54,341 bases of DNA from Gammaproteobacteria bacterium (GTDB lineage: Bacteria > Pseudomonadota > Gammaproteobacteria > Pseudomonadales > Azotimanducaceae). Positions 45,089 to 54,341 of the stretch are shown here, in pieces. Location: assembly GCA_009845835.1 (NCBI GenBank), contig VXYV01000063.1, forward strand, positions 1-54,341. The letters are read 5' to 3'. How positions within the stretch are numbered: the stretch's first letter is position 1; every line of letters begins with the position of its first letter. The position numbers and the translations under genes are program-made. The notes below the pieces were generated by a model. It was not told the DNA's origin. It searched no databases and was given only the letters and a program-made list of their open reading frames with translations.

Positions 45089-48000
45089 CTGAGGTAGCGC
45101 TTCAACATATTCATCAAGAATGGGTGCTGCAAGAGCAGCTAATCAATTCACTGGTGTCTCAGCAAGGTTTTGAACGACGTGCAGGGTCCGAAGTGAGCCT
45201 TGCCTTTAATGGCATAGTTCACTATGATCGTAGGTTCGCAGTAGACAGAGAACTTCTCATGAGGTTTGTGAGTACTACACAACCTAGCTCGTGGGAAAAA
45301 CTCAGTCAACACTATCGATCAGCTGCTGAAAAGACACTTCTTGAACAATTGGACCGGGCGTTGAAATCTCAAGGTTTATTGAATGTGCTCCGAAAGGGCA
45401 TCAAGATCGTTCCCAACATCTTGATTACCTTATGTTACTTCCGACCTGCAAGCGGGTTGGAACCAAAACGAATGGCTGAGTACAAGAGCAACATTCTCTC
45501 GGTTATGGACGAGGTCAAATATAGCGAGAAGAGTGAAAACCGAATCGACATAGTTCTGTTCATCAATGGGCTGCCCATTGTCACCATTGAAGCAAAAAAC
45601 CTACCCACAGGTACATCGTTCAGGGAAGCAGAACATCAGTATCGACATGATCGTCCGCCAGTTCGCGAACCACTCTTGACCTTCAAGCGAGGAGCGTTGG
45701 TTCACTTCGCGCTAGACGAGGACAATGTCTCAATGACAACCCGCTTGCAGAATAGCAAGACTCGTTTTCTCCCGTTCAATCGAGGACGCGACAAGGGCGC
45801 TGGAAACCCCGACGTTGAAGGCGATCATCGCATTGCATATCTCTACAAGTCTGGCGAGTGGGGCGACGCGGTCTTTTCACGTCAGGTATTACTCGACATC
45901 GTCGGCCGGTTTGCACATTTGTCAACCAACGAACAAGGAAGATCCTTAATCTTCCCTCGTTACCACCAGCTAGATAGTGTACGCAAGATGCTTGATCATG
46001 CGAAACATCATGGAGCGGGCAACAATTACTTGATCCAGCACTCGGCGGGTTCGGGTAAGTCCAACACCATAGGGTGGTTGGCGCATCAGGCGATCAACCT
46101 GCACGACGAAGAAGATGAGCCCATTTTCAATACGGCAATCATCATCACCAATCGCGTGGTGCTGGACCGACAACTACAAAGGACGGTTTCACAGTTTGAG
46201 CAAACACACGGTGTCGTCAAGAAAATAGACGGGACATCGAGGCAACTCAAAAACGCGCTTCTTGAAAATGCTAGGCTCATCGTAACTACCATCCAGAAAT
46301 TTTCTACCGAACATGTCCTTGAACTCTCGGGGCAAGCGAACAAGAAATTCGCGGTGATCGTGGACGAGGCACACTCGGGGCAGTCTGGGGCGAGCGCTCA
46401 GTCTTTGAATGAAGCATTGACCCGAGGAGCTACTTCAAGTGAGGACATCGAAGAATTAATCGCACATGTCCAAAAGACTCGCGGTCCTCAACCAAACATC
46501 AGTTTCTTCGCGTTTACGGCGACACCTCGAAATGTAACTCTTGAGCGCTTCGGCGTAAAGGAGGCGGATGGTATTCCTCATGCTTTCCACCTCTACTCCA
46601 TGCGTCAAGCAATTGAGGAGAAGTTCATTCTCGACGTGTTGAAGCACTGCATGACCTATCGAACTTACTACCAACTCAGGAAGGCGGTAGAGAACGATCC
46701 AAAACTGCGGCCACGTGTGGGCTACAAAAAAGTGGCAAACTACGCGACACTCCACAAGGAGACGATAGTCCGGAAAGTTGAACCCATTGTAGATCACTTT
46801 CGCACTCATGTAATGCACGAAATGAACGGCCATGCCAAGGCGATGATCGTGACACAGAGCAGAGAGCACGCTTATCGCTATTACCTGGGGTTAAAGAAGT
46901 ATTTGAAAGACAATGGTTTCAGTGATCTTAAAGCATTGGTGGCTTTTTCGGGTGAATTGCATGTTGACGGCCAGTCAACTAACGAACATGAACTGAATGG
47001 ATTCTCTGAGACTGAACTACCGAATCGGTTTGATGGAGTCAAACCAAACGGTGAACCATTTGATGAAAACTACCAGTTTCTCGTCGTGGCCGAGAAATAT
47101 CAGACTGGTTTCGATCAGCCAAAGCTGTGCGCGATGTACGTGGACAAGGAACTCAGCGGACTTCAAGCTGTCCAGACACTCTCGCGCCTGAACAGAACAC
47201 ACAGAGGCAAGGAAAACACGTATATCTTGGACTTCAAAAATAAGATTCAAGACATTAGGGAATCATTCAAGCCATACTACGATTCTACCGAATTGTCGGA
47301 CATTTCCGACCCCAACCAAATCTATACCCTGGAATCAAGTCTGTCTAACTTTGGCTACCTGAATGACAAAGAGATTGACGAATATGCTGAAATCTACTTC
47401 CGAGGGCCCCTTAGCGTTCAGGACCGTCCGCGCCTCACCGAGAAAGTACGTCCTGCTCTTCAGCGATTCAGTAGCGACGAAGACGAGGATGATCAAGAGA
47501 AATTCAGGCAGACATTGAAAAGTTTCATTCGTTTCTATTCATTCATTTCACAAGTGATCAACCTTGAAGACACGAGTTTGGAAAAGTTGTATGTATATGG
47601 CGAGTTTTTACTGCGTATGCTTCCCAGCAGGGAAATACCACCAGAGATTGAAATTACCGACGACATGTTAAATCTTCAAGCAACAAGGGTTGAGAAGAAA
47701 GGCGAAGAGCAAGCAACGATAAATCCCGGAGAAACAAAAAAAATACAACCAATTCAAGAATTTGCCGGCAAACCCCACACAGAAGAAGAGAAGAAAGAGC
47801 TTTCTGAGATCGTTAGGGATTTCAACCAGCGTCACGGAACGGAATTCACGGAAAGGGACATGATCCGTTTTGAGCAAGTTAATACCGAGATTCTTAGCGA
47901 CGACGACCTTAGAAATCAGATGCAGAACAATCCACCGGATGTTGTGTACGATGCCTTCAGTCAAGCATTCCTAAGCACGTTAATAGCAACTTTGCGCAAG

Positions 48001-48144
48001 CAACAGGAACTCAAAGACATTATCCTTTCTGACAAACACATCCGAAATAGAGCGATAAATTTTTGCTTCAAACGAGCACTTAAGCACGTTAATTCCCCCA
48101 GTAACAACATTCATACCTCGCAGCCTAGTACCGACGGTTGCTAA
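45085..48144 (+). CDS. hsdR: Type I restriction-modification system, endonuclease subunit HsdR
   Basis: HsdR translocates DNA with a helicase motor and cuts it far from the target. Seen: the PD-(D/E)XK nuclease (RIDIVLFINGLPIVTIEAKN, about 152-171), Walker A SAGSGKSNTIGWLAHQ (about 320), DEAH-box VDEAHSGQ (about 425), FFAFTATP (motif III), and motif VI QTLSRLNRTHRGKENT (about 700). The C-terminal helical region is rich in charged residues. Length 1019. No frameshift or stop interrupts the three genes, so the system looks intact. Confidence 0.97.
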   Translation: MTEVALQHIHQEWVLQEQLINSLVSQQGFERRAGSEVSLAFNGIVHYDRRFAVDRELLMRFVSTTQPSSWEKLSQHYRSAAEKTLLEQLDRALKSQGLLNVLRKGIKIVPNILITLCYFRPASGLEPKRMAEYKSNILSVMDEVKYSEKSENRIDIVLFINGLPIVTIEAKNLPTGTSFREAEHQYRHDRPPVREPLLTFKRGALVHFALDEDNVSMTTRLQNSKTRFLPFNRGRDKGAGNPDVEGDHRIAYLYKSGEWGDAVFSRQVLLDIVGRFAHLSTNEQGRSLIFPRYHQLDSVRKMLDHAKHHGAGNNYLIQHSAGSGKSNTIGWLAHQAINLHDEEDEPIFNTAIIITNRVVLDRQLQRTVSQFEQTHGVVKKIDGTSRQLKNALLENARLIVTTIQKFSTEHVLELSGQANKKFAVIVDEAHSGQSGASAQSLNEALTRGATSSEDIEELIAHVQKTRGPQPNISFFAFTATPRNVTLERFGVKEADGIPHAFHLYSMRQAIEEKFILDVLKHCMTYRTYYQLRKAVENDPKLRPRVGYKKVANYATLHKETIVRKVEPIVDHFRTHVMHEMNGHAKAMIVTQSREHAYRYYLGLKKYLKDNGFSDLKALVAFSGELHVDGQSTNEHELNGFSETELPNRFDGVKPNGEPFDENYQFLVVAEKYQTGFDQPKLCAMYVDKELSGLQAVQTLSRLNRTHRGKENTYILDFKNKIQDIRESFKPYYDSTELSDISDPNQIYTLESSLSNFGYLNDKEIDEYAEIYFRGPLSVQDRPRLTEKVRPALQRFSSDEDEDDQEKFRQTLKSFIRFYSFISQVINLEDTSLEKLYVYGEFLLRMLPSREIPPEIEITDDMLNLQATRVEKKGEEQATINPGETKKIQPIQEFAGKPHTEEEKKELSEIVRDFNQRHGTEFTERDMIRFEQVNTEILSDDDLRNQMQNNPPDVVYDAFSQAFLSTLIATLRKQQELKDIILSDKHIRNRAINFCFKRALKHVNSPSNNIHTSQPSTDGC

Positions 48145-48623
48145 CCTGTAGAGACACATCCTAGGGTATAAGGTCATCGAAATCGCCCAGAACTACTGCG
48201 ACATTGTTGTGCCAATCACGTACAAGAACCCTTCCACTCCTTAGAGGACAAGGTCGTAGAAAATTACATCATTCAGGAGTAGAAAGAATTGAGCGAGTTG
48301 AAGGTTGATTGGTGAAGGAGGAATTCATACGCTACATTCACGGCCAGCTTTGAGTTGTTTGAACGCCTAGGCTACTTACGGTAATCAGTTTCGTCCGATG
48401 CCTACTCCAACTAACGGAACACGAACTCTTGGGGATGAAGTAATCATCAAGATCTTTGAGGCTGTGCTTTGGTAAAATTCCGGGCAGCAGAGCGAAATAC
48501 TCGGGCTTCTTCTAGTCTAGCATAGTGTCGTAATTTCCGCAACGATTTGCACTTGTAACACTAAATGCGGCAATTGTAGAGTGGATGGTGGTTTGGGTCA
48601 ACACTTACAACATTGAGGGTGAG
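48145..48623. other. Gap between hsdR and the small ORF at 48624
   Basis: Nothing recognisable: no tRNA, no good terminator after hsdR and no intact reading frame. The lack of conservation signs suggests decayed DNA. Confidence 0.35.
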
Positions 48624-48794
48624 ATGACACCACGGAAACAAGCCTTGTTAACTACGTGCATCGACCTGATTGACGCCAAGAATTTAGAGTTAAGCAAAAA
48701 GTATCCGGTGTCAGTCCAGACAAGATTGAGCATGAGTCTTTTAAAGACCATAGTGAGTAGGGTTGAAAATTTAACCGAATATCAGCAACGGTAA
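48624..48794 (+). CDS. Possible small helical protein (56 aa)
   Basis: MTPRKQALLTTCIDLIDAKN and on to VENLTEYQQR. The ATG at 48624 has GAGGGTGAG immediately upstream, and the composition is that of a soluble helical protein. It converges with the nuclease-like gene and overlaps its end by 13 bases. No family recognised; could be spurious. Confidence 0.35.
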   Translation: MTPRKQALLTTCIDLIDAKNLELSKKYPVSVQTRLSMSLLKTIVSRVENLTEYQQR

Positions 48795-49378
48795 AGAGCA
48801 ACTCCCCAAGGGGCTCGATTCTGATCCCCGAAAACATAATCTGATGCAAAATGCCGAATTCCTTGATTTCCAATATTTCGATGCTTGCACATAGAATCGT
48901 GAACTCGTTTAAATCTACCACCAATGGTTTCTATATCGGTTTGTTTGTCGCCACGACTTGTGGGTCTTTTATCTGTGTAATACAAGACATAGCCTTTCGC
49001 GCAACGAACTGAAGCAGTCGGTAGAAATTTCCGTAATTTCTTCACATCTTGTAAAACCGATTTCGTTCGCCAAGCTTTTTTCACTTCAATTACCGCTTTG
49101 ACACTGCTGGAATCTTTTTTCCAAACGACTACGTCAAATCTTTGATCAAGACGTTTAGAGCCAGGTGGCCTCCCCCACGGTGAAACTTCTTCATAAACCT
49201 TTCTCCCAGAAGGGTCAATATTTACCGAAAGTTTACTTTTTTTAAACAGCTCAAAAGCAATAAAGTTTTGTAGAAAAGACTCATGCGAATACGAAAGATA
49301 CCAGCCATCGGTCATTTTCATGTGAAATTCTTGTGCACGACACGCTGAATCCAGAATCGCCACTTCAGGTTGCACCAT
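48782..49378 (-). CDS. Stand-alone PD-(D/E)XK nuclease-like protein
   Basis: The core RFDVVVWKKDSSSVKAVIEV followed by KKAW gives D (about residue 84) then E-x-K, the PD-(D/E)XK arrangement, inside 198 residues. A following KGYVLYYTDK strand also fits a nuclease fold. The N-terminal part (LSYSHESFLQNFIAFELF) is helical. No partner gene adjoins, so it may be a lone restriction-like nuclease or a remnant subunit. The ATG at 49378 is used; ATGs at about 49315-49321 are alternatives. Confidence 0.6.
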   Translation of the reverse strand: MVQPEVAILDSACRAQEFHMKMTDGWYLSYSHESFLQNFIAFELFKKSKLSVNIDPSGRKVYEEVSPWGRPPGSKRLDQRFDVVVWKKDSSSVKAVIEVKKAWRTKSVLQDVKKLRKFLPTASVRCAKGYVLYYTDKRPTSRGDKQTDIETIGGRFKRVHDSMCKHRNIGNQGIRHFASDYVFGDQNRAPWGVALYRC

Positions 49379-50595
49379 TTGATATCTCCCTGAATTTCGT
49401 AGTAATTACCTTGCAAAACGATCATGAGCTACTGTACAAGCCATGGAAAAATTCTAAGTACACAGCGAGCTTTAAGTTTCCTAGATTGACAATCTCGTGT
49501 AATTCGTTTAAGTGATTGTTAGCAGTCTCGATCAGTCCGTAGCTCTATTTGAAAATCTCTACGTTAAGAAATCGTAGTCAGTTTGCGACTAGGGTAATTC
49601 GAGTAGATGCTACTCCCGACAATTCCCTTCCAGACTCTTACCGATTGCTCAAGCGAAGCTTTAACGCGTTATTACACAAACTCGTCAACACTTCAGGACC
49701 CCGTTCGCGGGTAACGATTGAACGCAGAACTGCCGAATTACTTTAGGTCATGATGTCACTCAAGAAATTATTCAAATGAACATTCATTGCCAAATCCGCT
49801 GACAAGCTTGCCCAATAGTATTCATCTTATCGGGACATTCGGTGAGTCGTAGATCAACTAACCGAGCCACAATCACACTTACTCTAACAATTCATACAAT
49901 GGAATTCTCTACAAAACGATAGTACAGATTGACGTAACCTTCTGAGTCACTACAAGTACGATATCCACAAGGAATAGTAGCAAACTGCCCAGTTGGCGAA
50001 AGCAAAATAGACTTCGGAATCCGAGAGGTGTTCTTCTCAGCAGCATATTCAATAAACTCTTTCAATCGTGGGATATCTAGGATGTCACATACTCACCCAT
50101 ACTGCACGCCTCCTCCATCCATACGCGACGAAACATGCTATAACCGTTGTCGATGCTGTAACCGGCTAGGAACTCAACAGCTAACCACTGCTCGTATGGC
50201 GGATGGACCTAATGACAAGCCTTGAACGTTGCATTAGAGCTTGAGGATGCCGGTTCCTCAAGAGGATTTCTATTTGAAGATTCACGAAATAGGAGGCAGA
50301 TTGTCCATGTAGGAAGATATATGAAACCAACCCAGAACGTTGGACATTCCTCAAAACTAATCAGACTAGGCGAAAAACAGCTTTTTTGCCAGAAATTGAA
50401 AAAAATGGCCACTCTCATGAACTCAAACTAAAATTTACTGGTCGAAATCCATTCTAAACCCTCAGCGCGACCCTAGATTGACTTTAACTTTTCACAGGAC
50501 ATCGTAAATAGTTGTGTCACCACAGAGTTTCTAACCATTAAGGAGTCAACTTATCTTGTTAAACATGGACGAAAAATGTTAAGAACTGGCATCAA
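49379..50595. other. 1.2-kb gene-poor stretch, probably decayed DNA
   Basis: Only short, unconvincing frames occur here on either strand, none with motifs or ribosome sites, apart from the remnant at 49892-50086 listed separately. Promoter elements for the cytosine methylase gene should lie close to 50500-50590 but I see no clear pair. Confidence 0.4.
49892..50086 (-). pseudogene. Decayed reading frame (about 65 codons)
   Basis: On the minus strand the frame DILDIPRLKEFIEYAAEKN continues as RIPKSILLSPTGQFATIP and CGYRTCSDSEGYVNLYYRF, ending at TGA (49892-49894). The composition is protein-like, but there is no start codon and a TGA lies in frame just upstream; a second frame could supply MGEYVTS before it stops, so a frameshift is possible. 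No family recognised. Confidence 0.25.
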
Positions 50596-51648
50596 ATGAG
50601 AAGCCCCTTTGAAAACGCGTCAGTAATTGATGTTTTTTGCGGGGCGGGTTGCCTCTCACACGGTTTTGTAGCCGAAGGTTTCTCTGTGGAATGTGGAATC
50701 GACGTTGACGAATTATGCAGGCATGCCTTTGAGTTCAACAACGACGCGGAATTCTTGTGCCGAGACGTACTCGACTTGAACTTTAGTGAGGTTGAGGCAA
50801 GGTTTATCCGCAATGTCCCCACGATTCTCGTTGGCTGCGCACCTTGTCAACCGTTCTCCCAATACAATGTCCATAACACAGACCCAAAGTGGGTGCTCGT
50901 AGAAAGATTCGCAAATCTTGTCGAAAACATCCAACCGGACGTGGTCTCAATGGAAAACGTGCCCCGGCTCGTCAGCTTCAAAAGAGGAAAAATCTTCCGA
51001 TCTTTCTTGAGAACACTAAGGGCCGCTGGTTACCAAATTGTGTGGAGAATACTGAATGCCTACGATTACGGAGTTCCCCAGACACGACGGAGGTTGGTTC
51101 TTATCGGATCGAGGTTGGGGATGCCACATCTACCCAATCCGATTGATGAATCGGAAGTGGACAGATCAGTATTCAGCGCGATCGCACACCTCCCCGCGCT
51201 CCAAGCCGGGGAAACGGACGATAACGATCCACTGCATCGAGCCCGTAGCTTATCTCCTCTCAACCTTAGTCGAATTCGGGCTTCTAAGCCTGGTGGAAGT
51301 TGGCACGATTGGGATAAAGAACTGCTGCCAACATGTTATCAACGGAATTCTGGTCGGCGTTACACTGCGGTTTACGGTAGAATGGAATGGAACAAGCCTG
51401 CACCTACTTTGACGACACAATTTGTCAATTACGGAAGTGGACGGTACGGACATCCAACACAGGATCGTGCTATTTCGCTGCGCGAAGGAGCTATACTCCA
51501 AACGATTCCACTAACATATGAATTAGCAAAGGATGAAACAACTATCAACTTTAGTGCCATGACAAGACTCATTGGCAACGCCGTTCCAGTATCCCTTGCC
51601 AGAGCATTGGCGAGTGCAATCCGTGATCATCTTAAGGAATTAAGTTGA
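50596..51648 (+). CDS. DNA cytosine-5 methyltransferase
   Basis: C5 methylases protect sites by methylating cytosine. All motifs are in order: I VIDVFCGAGCLSHGF (10-24), IV GCAPCQPFS with the catalytic PCQ (about 82-90), VI ENVPRL (about 119), VIII QTRRRLVLIG (about 158), a target-recognition region to about 290, and X GNAVPVSLARAL near the C-terminus. Length 350. The TGA overlaps the TTG start of the next gene (TTGA), so methylase and GHKL-nuclease are coupled as a restriction-modification pair. Confidence 0.96.
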   Translation: MRSPFENASVIDVFCGAGCLSHGFVAEGFSVECGIDVDELCRHAFEFNNDAEFLCRDVLDLNFSEVEARFIRNVPTILVGCAPCQPFSQYNVHNTDPKWVLVERFANLVENIQPDVVSMENVPRLVSFKRGKIFRSFLRTLRAAGYQIVWRILNAYDYGVPQTRRRLVLIGSRLGMPHLPNPIDESEVDRSVFSAIAHLPALQAGETDDNDPLHRARSLSPLNLSRIRASKPGGSWHDWDKELLPTCYQRNSGRRYTAVYGRMEWNKPAPTLTTQFVNYGSGRYGHPTQDRAISLREGAILQTIPLTYELAKDETTINFSAMTRLIGNAVPVSLARALASAIRDHLKELS

Positions 51649-53642
51649 AGAAACCACTCGTACTCACCGTTGGGCTGAATGTCCTTGAGCACCTAGGTAT
51701 GAATCTTTACAGCAGTGTTCCAGCTGTGCTTTCAGAAGTAGTCGCGAATGCATGGGACGCTGACGCTCAGAAGGTCTGTGTGGAGATCGATTTAAAAGAA
51801 TCGATTATTTCTATTCGCGATGATGGGTGTGGAATGACCCGAGACGAGTTCATCGATCGGTTTCTTTTTGTTGGATACAAGAGACGTGAAGAAATTGGAG
51901 ATCGCACACCCCACTTCAACCGTTTGCCGATGGGAAGGAAGGGAATCGGAAAGTTGTCTTCGTTCTCAATTGCCAATGTAGTTACGGTGTTTACGCTGAA
52001 TGACGGGGAGCGTACGTCGGGTCGTATGGATGCGACAAAGATCCGTGCAAGATTGAAGAAAGACCCAAAAGAACAATCTGTAACGATAGACGAAGTAATG
52101 AACGAATGGCCTAAGAATCTGCAGAAAGGAACCTGTATAGTTCTATCTGAAATTGGGAAGAAACTCACTAGGGGAACGGAAAAGGCACTTCGCCAGAGGA
52201 TCGCAAGACGGTTTTCCGTGATAGGACCAGCAAATAGTTTCAATGTGTCCGTTAATGGCACTGAGATTACTCCAAGCGATAGAGGTTTCTTGGACAGTGT
52301 TGAATATCTCTGGGTATATGGACAACACGAAGATATTGTGGACTCGTGCAGAGGTTTGAAGGAAAAGAGGGCTCCGGTAGATCGAACAGCGAACATCGCT
52401 TCAAATGGTACCGGTCCGCAAATCTCAGGGTGGATTGGTACAGTTAGCAATCCCAAGGCGCTCAAGGGTGAAGATAACGAAAACCTAAACAATCTTGCCG
52501 TGTTCATGCGTGGAAAATTGTGTCATGAAGATCTTATAAACGACTTAGGGATTAGCGAACTTTATGCCAACTATCTAGTAGGTGAGATTCATTGCGACGA
52601 CCTAGACGCTGACGGTGCAGTTGACATGGCGACGAGCAATCGTCAATCCCTCAAACGAGACGATCCAAGATTTGAAGTCCTATTAGAGGTTTTGAGAAAA
52701 GAACTGCGCTACATCAGCAACACTTGGAGCGAGTGGAGAAGAGAGGATGGCAGCAAGGTTCTAGCAAAGGAAGTGCCAGCGGTACAAAAATGGCTTGAAT
52801 TGCAGCAAGGTGATGTCAGGAAAAAGGCGACGCACTGGATAGGTCGGCTGAACAATATCCAGGTAGACAACAGCAAGGACCTATTGGAATTGATGAAAGC
52901 GTCAGTGTTGGCATTTGAGCACTACGCGAGAAGAAACGAAGTTGACCATCTAGATGGTCTTTCCGATGAAGATTTTGAGCCGATACTAAAAGCGTTCGAC
53001 CGAATCGACAGCTTAGAACTCAGTTACTACGGACAGATTGTCAAGTTTCGAATTGGAGTAATTCGCAAGCTAGAAAAATTCGTCAACGACAACGAACGCG
53101 AAAACAGAATTCGAGACTATATTTATAAGCACCTATGGTTACTCGATCCAACTTGGGAACGAGTATCCGGAAGTGAGACGGTCGAGAGTAACGTTCGGAA
53201 GTTTTTGAATGAAAACACTGCTAACCTAACAGACAAAGAAAGAAGAGGAAGAATTGACATCGGCTACCGCAAGACTGCGGGAGCTCACGTAATCGTTGAG
53301 CTGAAACGTGCTGAAGTGCGTGTAAGTGTTGATGAGCTGGTTCAACAAGTTACTAAGTACCGTACTGGTGTACGAAAGATACTTCAACAATCGATGTATC
53401 CGGATTGGCCCTTGGAAATTGTTGTTCTCCTTGGTCGTCCGCCAAGAGAATTTGAGAACACCGTTGAATTACAGGATGCGCAAAACTTGTTAGCCGCACT
53501 AAACGTAAAGATCGTCTACTACAATCAATTGTTGTCTTCGGCCCTCAATTCCTATCAAGAATACCTGGAACAACACGCTAAGTATGACCCACTCTATAGG
53601 ATATTTGAGGAAATAGACGATTTTGCCACATTGTCAGAATGA
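51645..53642 (+). CDS. GHKL (MORC/MutL-like) ATPase with C-terminal PD-(D/E)XK nuclease domain
   Basis: TTG start at 51645 with AAGGAA upstream. Residues about 1-200 are a GHKL ATPase: N box EVVANAWDADA (31-41), G1 DDGCGM, G2 GRKGIGKLSSF (about 98-108). The C-terminal part has RRGRIDIGYRKTAGAHVIVE followed by LKRAE (about 535-559), a D...E-x-K nuclease core. MutL/MORC homologues in restriction-modification operons have been described; this gene follows its methylase with a 4-base overlap. It is the likely restriction or effector subunit of the pair: an ATP-driven clamp coupled to a nuclease. Length 665. Confidence 0.85.
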   Translation: MKKPLVLTVGLNVLEHLGMNLYSSVPAVLSEVVANAWDADAQKVCVEIDLKESIISIRDDGCGMTRDEFIDRFLFVGYKRREEIGDRTPHFNRLPMGRKGIGKLSSFSIANVVTVFTLNDGERTSGRMDATKIRARLKKDPKEQSVTIDEVMNEWPKNLQKGTCIVLSEIGKKLTRGTEKALRQRIARRFSVIGPANSFNVSVNGTEITPSDRGFLDSVEYLWVYGQHEDIVDSCRGLKEKRAPVDRTANIASNGTGPQISGWIGTVSNPKALKGEDNENLNNLAVFMRGKLCHEDLINDLGISELYANYLVGEIHCDDLDADGAVDMATSNRQSLKRDDPRFEVLLEVLRKELRYISNTWSEWRREDGSKVLAKEVPAVQKWLELQQGDVRKKATHWIGRLNNIQVDNSKDLLELMKASVLAFEHYARRNEVDHLDGLSDEDFEPILKAFDRIDSLELSYYGQIVKFRIGVIRKLEKFVNDNERENRIRDYIYKHLWLLDPTWERVSGSETVESNVRKFLNENTANLTDKERRGRIDIGYRKTAGAHVIVELKRAEVRVSVDELVQQVTKYRTGVRKILQQSMYPDWPLEIVVLLGRPPREFENTVELQDAQNLLAALNVKIVYYNQLLSSALNSYQEYLEQHAKYDPLYRIFEEIDDFATLSE

Positions 53643-53801
53643 GTTGCTCTGCTATAGTTCAGGGATTGTAGTTTGACAAAGAGTGTAGGCAGATTGCTTC
53701 ACCTATTGTTCAAAACTAACAAATTAGAACTCTTTTACGGTGGTTTGGGTCTTTATCAGACACCTTGATTTAACATGACAGAACTATTTTGTGGCAATTT
53801 C

Positions 53802-54209
53802 TTAACTTGACTCCTTTCGCGCGCGAAACTGGAACTCTACGTAATCTTCATTAGGATCGCTACCCTTGATTCCACTTTGACAAATAGTTTCAAGGACGTG
53901 TTGAGGCCAACAGATCCCTAGAGTAGCATCGTGTTCTTTGCCTGTGACTCTCCCGCTATAACAACCTATGAAATCTGTACCCTCTGAAGCAAATTTTACG
54001 AGCAATCTCGTCGGCGTACGGCAGTTGCACAAAGAAGATTTTGTGATGAAATTTCTACCACTTACAACATGCCAGTTAGTGATTAGAAATAACTTTCTTT
54101 TCGACTCATAGAAAAATGCAGTTGCTGTCGAAATTCTCCCAAGATCGTCATAAACATGGATTTCAATGGGAACCGGAGAATGAATGCTTCTAATACTTTT
54201 CGCCTTCAC
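53802..54209 (-). pseudogene. Truncated trypsin-like serine protease
   Basis: The 135 residues contain STATAFFYE and LITNWHVVSG (catalytic His) and HDATLGI (probable catalytic Asp), so the first half of a trypsin-like domain is present. It ends before the GNSGG serine motif, so the protein cannot be an active protease. It may be a decayed gene or a fragment; stand-alone trypsin-like genes are common in defence islands. Confidence 0.6.
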
Positions 54210-54290
54210 GGGAGTATCCCAAAGTAATTTGATTAGTTTAATCTGTATAAGATTAAGTGGGTGACTCTAGAAAAACGGCTAGCGTTAGGT

Positions 54291-54341
<51 letters not shown>

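Noticed and set aside
50028-50431. Two frames of 65-69 codons before the cytosine methylase gene
   Set aside because: Composition is unlike a folded protein, no ribosome sites; one is opposite the decayed frame.

Overview
The window looks like a piece of a gammaproteobacterial chromosome with a compact, AT-leaning genome. The blocks rpsF-rpsR-rplI-dnaB, recA-recX-alaS-lysC-csrA-tRNA-Ser-tRNA-Arg, mutS/fdxA, and pyrG-kdsA-eno-ftsB-truD-pcm-nlpD with tilS beside them are classical gammaproteobacterial neighbourhoods. Several usual members (priB, surE, ispD/ispF, cinA, accA) are absent from their expected places, and neighbouring genes overlap by a few bases, which suggests streamlining. The genus cannot be named from the sequence alone.

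Layout. 1-2108: a structured leader and the ribosomal protein operon rpsF-rpsR-rplI, with an S6 carrying a very long acidic tail. 2144-5020: a lone N6-adenine methylase/restriction-like gene on the opposite strand, inserted between rplI and dnaB. 5378-8529: dnaB and radA. 8715-10878: a divergent pair, a membrane-anchored Cys-rich protein of unknown function and an exported EF-hand protein. 10953-11534: a coiled-coil gene relic, tRNA-Ser(GCU), tRNA-Arg(ACG), csrA. 11749-17209 (minus): lysC, alaS, recX, recA. 17405-19984: mutS.

20263-28313 is an accessory island between mutS and fdxA. Its centre is a minus-strand operon of four tightly packed genes: a tandem ubiquitin-like (multi-ubiquitin) protein, a cysteine-free E2-like protein, a JAMM peptidase-E1 (ThiF) fusion, and an OLD-like ATPase with a TOPRIM nuclease domain. 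This is the most interesting system in the window: a complete ubiquitin-like conjugation module apparently coupled to a nuclease effector. Nearby lie a TOPRIM-only gene fragment, a frameshifted helix-turn-helix relic, two small membrane/secreted ORFs with a clear terminator, and membrane-anchored unknown proteins.

28463-37748 returns to core genes: fdxA, then on the minus strand tilS, pyrG, kdsA, eno, ftsB, truD, pcm, a DUF368 (polyprenyl-phosphate transporter family) gene and an NlpD-like lipoprotein.

37924-54290 is a second, larger defence island: a HEPN-MNT pair with an altered HEPN motif, a DUF262-DUF1524 (GmrSD-like) protein, a complete type I restriction-modification operon (hsdM-hsdS-hsdR, each start overlapping the previous stop), a lone PD-(D/E)XK nuclease-like gene, a 1.2-kb gene-poor stretch with a decayed reading frame, a cytosine-5 methylase overlapping a MORC/MutL-like GHKL ATPase fused to a C-terminal nuclease, and a truncated trypsin-like protease. 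The window ends in a 51-base G homopolymer that is most likely a sequencing or assembly artefact.

All function calls come from reading motifs, lengths and gene order; no database search was possible.
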